NCBI GenBank assembly: GCA_946478775.1
Contig: CAMLDR010000174.1
Span: 1-8,533 of the forward strand
Direction of reading: 5' to 3'
From: an uncultured Flavobacteriales bacterium
GTDB lineage: Bacteria > Bacteroidota > Bacteroidia > Flavobacteriales > Crocinitomicaceae
DNA length: 8,533 nucleotides
This document shows positions 5,245 through 8,533 of the stretch, one piece after another. Made by a program: the position numbers and the translations under genes. A model generated the notes under the pieces. The model did no database searches. It was not told the DNA's origin and saw only the letters and a program-made list of their open reading frames with translations. Each line of letters starts with the position of its first letter. The first letter of the stretch is position 1.

Positions 5245-5727
5245 ATAAAACTGGATTGTCCTTAAAATGAAACAATTTTCGCATTCATTGACAGTGAAAA
5301 TTCCCCGATCTGCCGGAACTATTTCCCGAATCTTTTTGAATCTGGTAATTGATTGTAACCAATTGATTACTTGCACATTTACTTTTTGAAAAAACGTGAA
5401 TATCTGAGAGTTTGGATTGCTTTTTAACGAAAAAATCAACAAAAAGAATCAAATAAATCACCTCCTGCCCTAACACTTATTATAATGCAAAAATTGATCC
5501 ACTAATTTTCAGAAACAACTGATTTAAAAATAAGTACATATTCAAAATGTACTTTCCCTAATTCTAAATCGATTTTGGTCTTTTCTGACTTGATAGAAAA
5601 TTAATATTCAAACGAATTCATCAAAAAACTTAAGGGATTGTTATTACAGACTTTAAGTCTTAAAAATCAGTTGCTTGTAACTTAGCTTCGGTTTCGAAAC
5701 CCTTATTCACTTTAAAAATTTTCGATT
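5245..5727. other. AT-rich 483-base intergenic stretch with short inverted repeats
   Basis: No convincing gene is visible on either strand. Structures seen: an inverted repeat AATTTTC 5274-5280 / GAAAATT 5296-5302 just after the GldM-like gene (possible weak terminator, no T-run); a direct repeat AATTGATT around 5346-5367; a perfect 8-bp hairpin AAGTACAT 5532-5539 / ATGTACTT 5547-5554 with a 7-base loop; AGACTT-T-AAGTCT at 5648-5660; and a perfect 12-base palindrome GGTTTCGAAACC at 5690-5701, 26 bases before the next ATG. A near match to the -7 box, TAGCTTCG (one mismatch), lies at 5683-5690 and overlaps that palindrome by one base. It could be the promoter of the 651-residue surface protein, with the palindrome covering its start site. 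A minus-strand open frame at 5158-5442 is dominated by low-complexity hydrophobic codons and is rejected. Confidence 0.5.
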
Positions 5728-7683
5728 ATGAAGAAAAGAAACAACACAATGAACCAACTCCTTGCGACCAGTGCAATGGCGTTGTTGGGATTTGCCTCAA
5801 ACGGACAAATTCTGGAAACTATGGGAACTGCAGGAAGCGGAACTCAAACGATTGCAGCTAGAGAAACTGCTGGCAATTTTGACCTGGTGTCATTAACTTA
5901 CACCGGAACGGCGGACATGAGAACCACCACTCCATCAACAGGTTACACCGGTGCTTCAGGAAGTTACAACACTTTAATCCAAGCCCAGGAAACATTTGAA
6001 ATGCAGGGAGTTAATGCGGGTTCTTGTTCGGTAACGGATTCTATTCGCTTCGGTGTATTCAAATCTACGAATGCTTCCACTGGAATTGATTTTTTGGTTT
6101 TGGAGTACAGTAATGACAATGGAACTTCCTGGAATGCAATCAGCTATCCGGCATTGCCAACGGGAAGTGGAACTTCTAAATGGTACAAAGTTTCTGCTGC
6201 ATTGCCTTCAGGAGCACTTGTTCCGAATTTGCGTATTCGTTTCCGCAGTTCATTGGTAGGAACTTCAAGTTCAAATCCGCAGTTTAGAGTAGATGATATC
6301 GAAACAACTTGCGGTTCAACGGTTTCGTGTGGAGAACCAACAGCTACTATTGGAGTGACTGGTTCAACGGTTCTTTGTGCGGGAGGTACTATGCCCGTGT
6401 TAACAGTTTCTACAGACCTTACAGATGCAATCTATCAATGGTTCAACCAGGATGGAATCATCGTGGGTGCAGACTCGGACATTTTAAATGTTACCGGATC
6501 AGGAACTTACTATGCGGTTGTAAGTGATGAAAATGGTTGTGAAGCAATTTCAGGTCAGGAATATGTATTGGTTTATCCGGCTGCTGAATTTTGTAAACCG
6601 AGAGACATACAAGGTTGCCCGGAAGACGTGACTCAGGTATGTGTTGCTGTTGCTGCAAAAGATTTGATCTTCTCTCAATACGTGGAAGGAAGCGGATTCA
6701 ACAAATATGTTGAGATCTTTAACGGAACATGTGCTAGTGTTGATTTAACAGGATATCAGCTTCGTGCATATCACAATGGAGCATCTTTAAGCGGTACGCC
6801 AACATTTACCATTGCTCTTTCCGGAACATTGGCTGCAGGAGATGCTTACGTGGTTGCTCATCCTTCTGCAACAGCATGGAGTGGTACACCGGATTTGTTT
6901 TCTGCTAACCTGCAATTCAACGGGGATGATGCATTGGTGTTGTACAATCTGACTAGTTCAGGAGCTGCAGATATTTTCGGTTCTGTAGGAAATGATCCTG
7001 GTTCTGCCTGGAGAGATGCGGATACTTTGAGCCCAACCTTCCTTTGGTCCACTGAAAACAAAACCCTGGTAAGAAAACCATGCGTTTATTCAGGAATTAC
7101 TGTGAATCCGGATTTAGCTGGAATCGGTGGTTTCCCTACTTTATTTACTGAATGGGATACACTTTCCAATGACGATGTTACAGGTCTTGGATCTCATACT
7201 ATGGGAGCATCAACTTACTCGTTTACTACCACTACGGGTGATGCAGTTGTTCAGTCAACTACCGGTAATTGTGCAAACATTGAGTTCGGTACAGTAAACT
7301 CAGTAGTAACTGTAAGCGGAACATTCTGCACATTTAACAATTGCAGTGGCAGCACTACTTTTGGAGTAAATCTTGATCCGGGTTGTGGTGAAGCACGTGG
7401 CATTACAACTACAACAGCTAACGGATCATTGGCTGAATTGTTCCCGAACCCGACAAATGGTTTGGCAAGCTTGTCATTCACAACGAAATCTGATGAAAAT
7501 GTATCGGTAGTAGTCTTTGATCTTTCAGGAAAAGAACAAATGACCCTTGCTAACGAATACTTAGTAAAAGGAACTCACCGTTTGCAAGCTGACTTGTCTG
7601 GTTTGACAGCAGGAACATATATCATTCGAATTGCTTCTGATTCTGAAAACCAAACACTTCGTGTGATCAAAACAGAAAAATAG
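5728..7683 (+). CDS. T9SS-exported surface protein with lamin tail domain and type A sorting signal
   Basis: A 651-residue multidomain extracellular protein. A Sec signal peptide is present (KKR near the start, hydrophobic stretch, SNGQ near 26-27). Next is a beta-sandwich of about 28-195 (FEMQGVNAG, FLVLEYSNDNGTSWNAI, LRIRFRSS, FRVDDIETTC), like the jelly-roll modules of Bacteroidota surface proteins. Residues about 198-285 look Ig/PKD-like (IYQWFNQDG, GTYYAVVSDENGC). Residues about 311-490 form a lamin tail domain (DLIFSQYVEGSGFNKYVEIFNGT, TGYQLRAY, FNGDDALVLYN). After a Thr/Cys-rich linker, residues about 568-651 are a T9SS type A sorting domain (ELFPNPTNG, VVVFDLSGKE, LSGLTAGTYIIRI, VIKTEK). 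LTD domains often accompany secreted nucleases or phosphatases, but no catalytic domain is visible, so a binding or adhesive role is more likely. A second in-frame ATG at 5749 is an alternative start. A strong terminator follows. Confidence 0.9.
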   Translation: MKKRNNTMNQLLATSAMALLGFASNGQILETMGTAGSGTQTIAARETAGNFDLVSLTYTGTADMRTTTPSTGYTGASGSYNTLIQAQETFEMQGVNAGSCSVTDSIRFGVFKSTNASTGIDFLVLEYSNDNGTSWNAISYPALPTGSGTSKWYKVSAALPSGALVPNLRIRFRSSLVGTSSSNPQFRVDDIETTCGSTVSCGEPTATIGVTGSTVLCAGGTMPVLTVSTDLTDAIYQWFNQDGIIVGADSDILNVTGSGTYYAVVSDENGCEAISGQEYVLVYPAAEFCKPRDIQGCPEDVTQVCVAVAAKDLIFSQYVEGSGFNKYVEIFNGTCASVDLTGYQLRAYHNGASLSGTPTFTIALSGTLAAGDAYVVAHPSATAWSGTPDLFSANLQFNGDDALVLYNLTSSGAADIFGSVGNDPGSAWRDADTLSPTFLWSTENKTLVRKPCVYSGITVNPDLAGIGGFPTLFTEWDTLSNDDVTGLGSHTMGASTYSFTTTTGDAVVQSTTGNCANIEFGTVNSVVTVSGTFCTFNNCSGSTTFGVNLDPGCGEARGITTTTANGSLAELFPNPTNGLASLSFTTKSDENVSVVVFDLSGKEQMTLANEYLVKGTHRLQADLSGLTAGTYIIRIASDSENQTLRVIKTEK

Positions 7684-7708
7684 TCATTCGTTAATTTTTA
7701 ACTACTTG

Positions 7709-7743
7709 AAAGAGTTCTTCCGTTTCGGCGGAGGAGCTCTTTT
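7709..7743 (+). terminator. Strong hairpin terminator after the LTD surface protein
   Basis: Bases 7709-7722 pair with 7729-7742 over 14 base pairs (two of them G-U) around a 6-base loop. The stem starts AAAGAG on the left and ends CTCTTT on the right, running into TTTT and then AT-rich sequence. It lies 26 bases after the stop codon. The A-rich left side and T-rich right side make a Rho-independent terminator likely and separate this gene from the next. Confidence 0.8.
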
Positions 7744-7772
7744 AATCATTTATAAAAACAAGCATCAAAAAC

Positions 7773-8533
7773 ATGAAAAAACAAGTATTCATCTACATTT
7801 TAACTCTTTTCATCATCGGAATGAAAAAGGGGAATTTAAATGCACAAACTCTTTTTAATCCCAATACCTATTCCGGTTGGGTATCTACTCCAACTAATTC
7901 TTTTGCAACAATTCCGGCTGCGCCAGGTGCATTATTCACACAGATAACCAGGGGTTCCGGAAATACATTTTCAACCGCTTCAGATGGGTTTAACTCCAGT
8001 AAATGGAACAATCCGTCAGCAAATGCTGCAATTGCAGCCAATCAACACCTTACATTTTCTATCAGTTCAAATGCAGCAACAAGCATAGAAGTGGATAGTT
8101 TGTTATTAATTCTTGGCAGATCAAATGCAGGACCAGATTCGTGCATTCTTCAATACAAATCCGCAAGTACGGGTAATCTCTTTATGCCGGTAGTGTCCGG
8201 TGTACGTGTCATTCTAAGTCCCTCGACAAGTCCTACAACTTCTCTATCCATTGTTCCGTCCACTCCCATTCAGGTTTCTCCAAATGACACGGTAGTTTTT
8301 CGTTTAGTTGCATGGCATGCATCCAGCACATTAGGTACCATGAAGTTGATGAATAACACAGCTATTTATGGGAAAACAACACCTGTAGCAAGTAATTCGA
8401 TTGATGCCGCGATTATTCAAACAACCAATGCGGTATGCGTATCTCCCGGTCATGGAGATAGCGTGCAGGTAAACTTCAATTCAATCGGGGCATTCAATTC
8501 CGGAAACACTTATTTCCTGGAATTATCGGATGC
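7773..8533 (+). CDS. Secreted, probably T9SS-exported surface protein, 3' end cut by window
   Basis: An open frame starts at ATG 7773 and runs without a stop to the window end: 253 complete codons plus two bases. The start has a Sec-like signal (MKKQVFIYIL, then TLFIIG), but the following stretch MKKGNLNAQ carries two lysines before the likely cleavage near NA|Q, which is unusual. Residues about 27-215 are Ser/Thr/Asn-rich and beta-like (GWVSTPTNSF, SIEVDSLLLILGRS, NDTVVFRLVAWHASST, GTMKLMNNTAIYG), resembling anchor-type modules of Bacteroidota surface proteins. The last visible part, VCVSPGHGDSVQVNFNSIG followed by AFNSGNTYFLELSDA, matches the start of a beta module common in T9SS cargo proteins (C-x-G-x-S-V-x-V-x-F, then F-x-x-GN-x-F-x-x-xLSDA). 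A sorting domain would be expected beyond the window. No -7 box is evident between the preceding terminator and this ATG. Confidence 0.85.
   Translation, partial: MKKQVFIYILTLFIIGMKKGNLNAQTLFNPNTYSGWVSTPTNSFATIPAAPGALFTQITRGSGNTFSTASDGFNSSKWNNPSANAAIAANQHLTFSISSNAATSIEVDSLLLILGRSNAGPDSCILQYKSASTGNLFMPVVSGVRVILSPSTSPTTSLSIVPSTPIQVSPNDTVVFRLVAWHASSTLGTMKLMNNTAIYGKTTPVASNSIDAAIIQTTNAVCVSPGHGDSVQVNFNSIGAFNSGNTYFLELSD

Noticed and set aside
5158..5442. Minus-strand 94-residue open frame overlapping the end of the GldM-like gene
   Set aside because: Its 5' half lies in AT-rich intergenic DNA and its 3' half is antisense to a real gene; residues are Ile/Phe/Asn-rich as expected from AT-rich sequence, with no motif.

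Overview
The window looks like chromosomal DNA from a member of the Bacteroidota, most likely the Flavobacteriales (a Fluviicola/Crocinitomicaceae-like genome would fit, but this is an impression and not a test). Reasons: four sites match the Bacteroidota -7 promoter box TAnnTTTG exactly; leaders lack Shine-Dalgarno sequences; there is a type IX secretion (T9SS) C-terminal sorting domain, a protein resembling the C-terminal part of the T9SS/gliding motor protein GldM, a DUF6702-like protein beside an M1 metallopeptidase, and two copies of a CTGAGCG(G/T)AGTCGAAG intergenic repeat of a kind I recall from many Bacteroidota genomes.

Layout: all real genes lie on the + strand. A bacterial small SRP RNA gene (about 22-121) with its own promoter and terminator opens the window. 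A gene-free stretch (about 129-667) follows, holding two copies of a ~120 bp direct repeat built around palindromes. Next is a small transaldolase/fructose-6-phosphate aldolase family gene (694-1350) ending at a hairpin terminator that carries the CTGAGCG repeat. A two-gene unit follows: a secreted DUF6702-like protein (1528-2028) and a secreted M1-family zinc metallopeptidase (2031-4319), separated by two bases. After another CTGAGCG repeat comes a possible 53-residue single-pass membrane protein (4346-4507), then a secreted stand-alone GldM-C-like protein (4546-5244).

A 483-base AT-rich gap (5245-5727) has short hairpins but no convincing gene. It leads to a 651-residue cell-surface protein with an Ig/PKD-like part, a lamin-tail (LTD) domain and a T9SS type A sorting domain (5728-7683). 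A strong terminator separates it from the start of another secreted, probably T9SS-exported protein (7773 onward), cut by the window end.

Functionally the window is a housekeeping segment (protein targeting RNA, pentose phosphate enzyme) followed by exported proteins. Nearly every protein after the transaldolase has a signal peptide or membrane segment, and two or three connect to the type IX secretion system. I see no phage, transposase, CRISPR array or defence system. The least explained items are the paired palindromic repeats at 246-596, the stand-alone GldM-C-like protein and the 53-residue membrane ORF.
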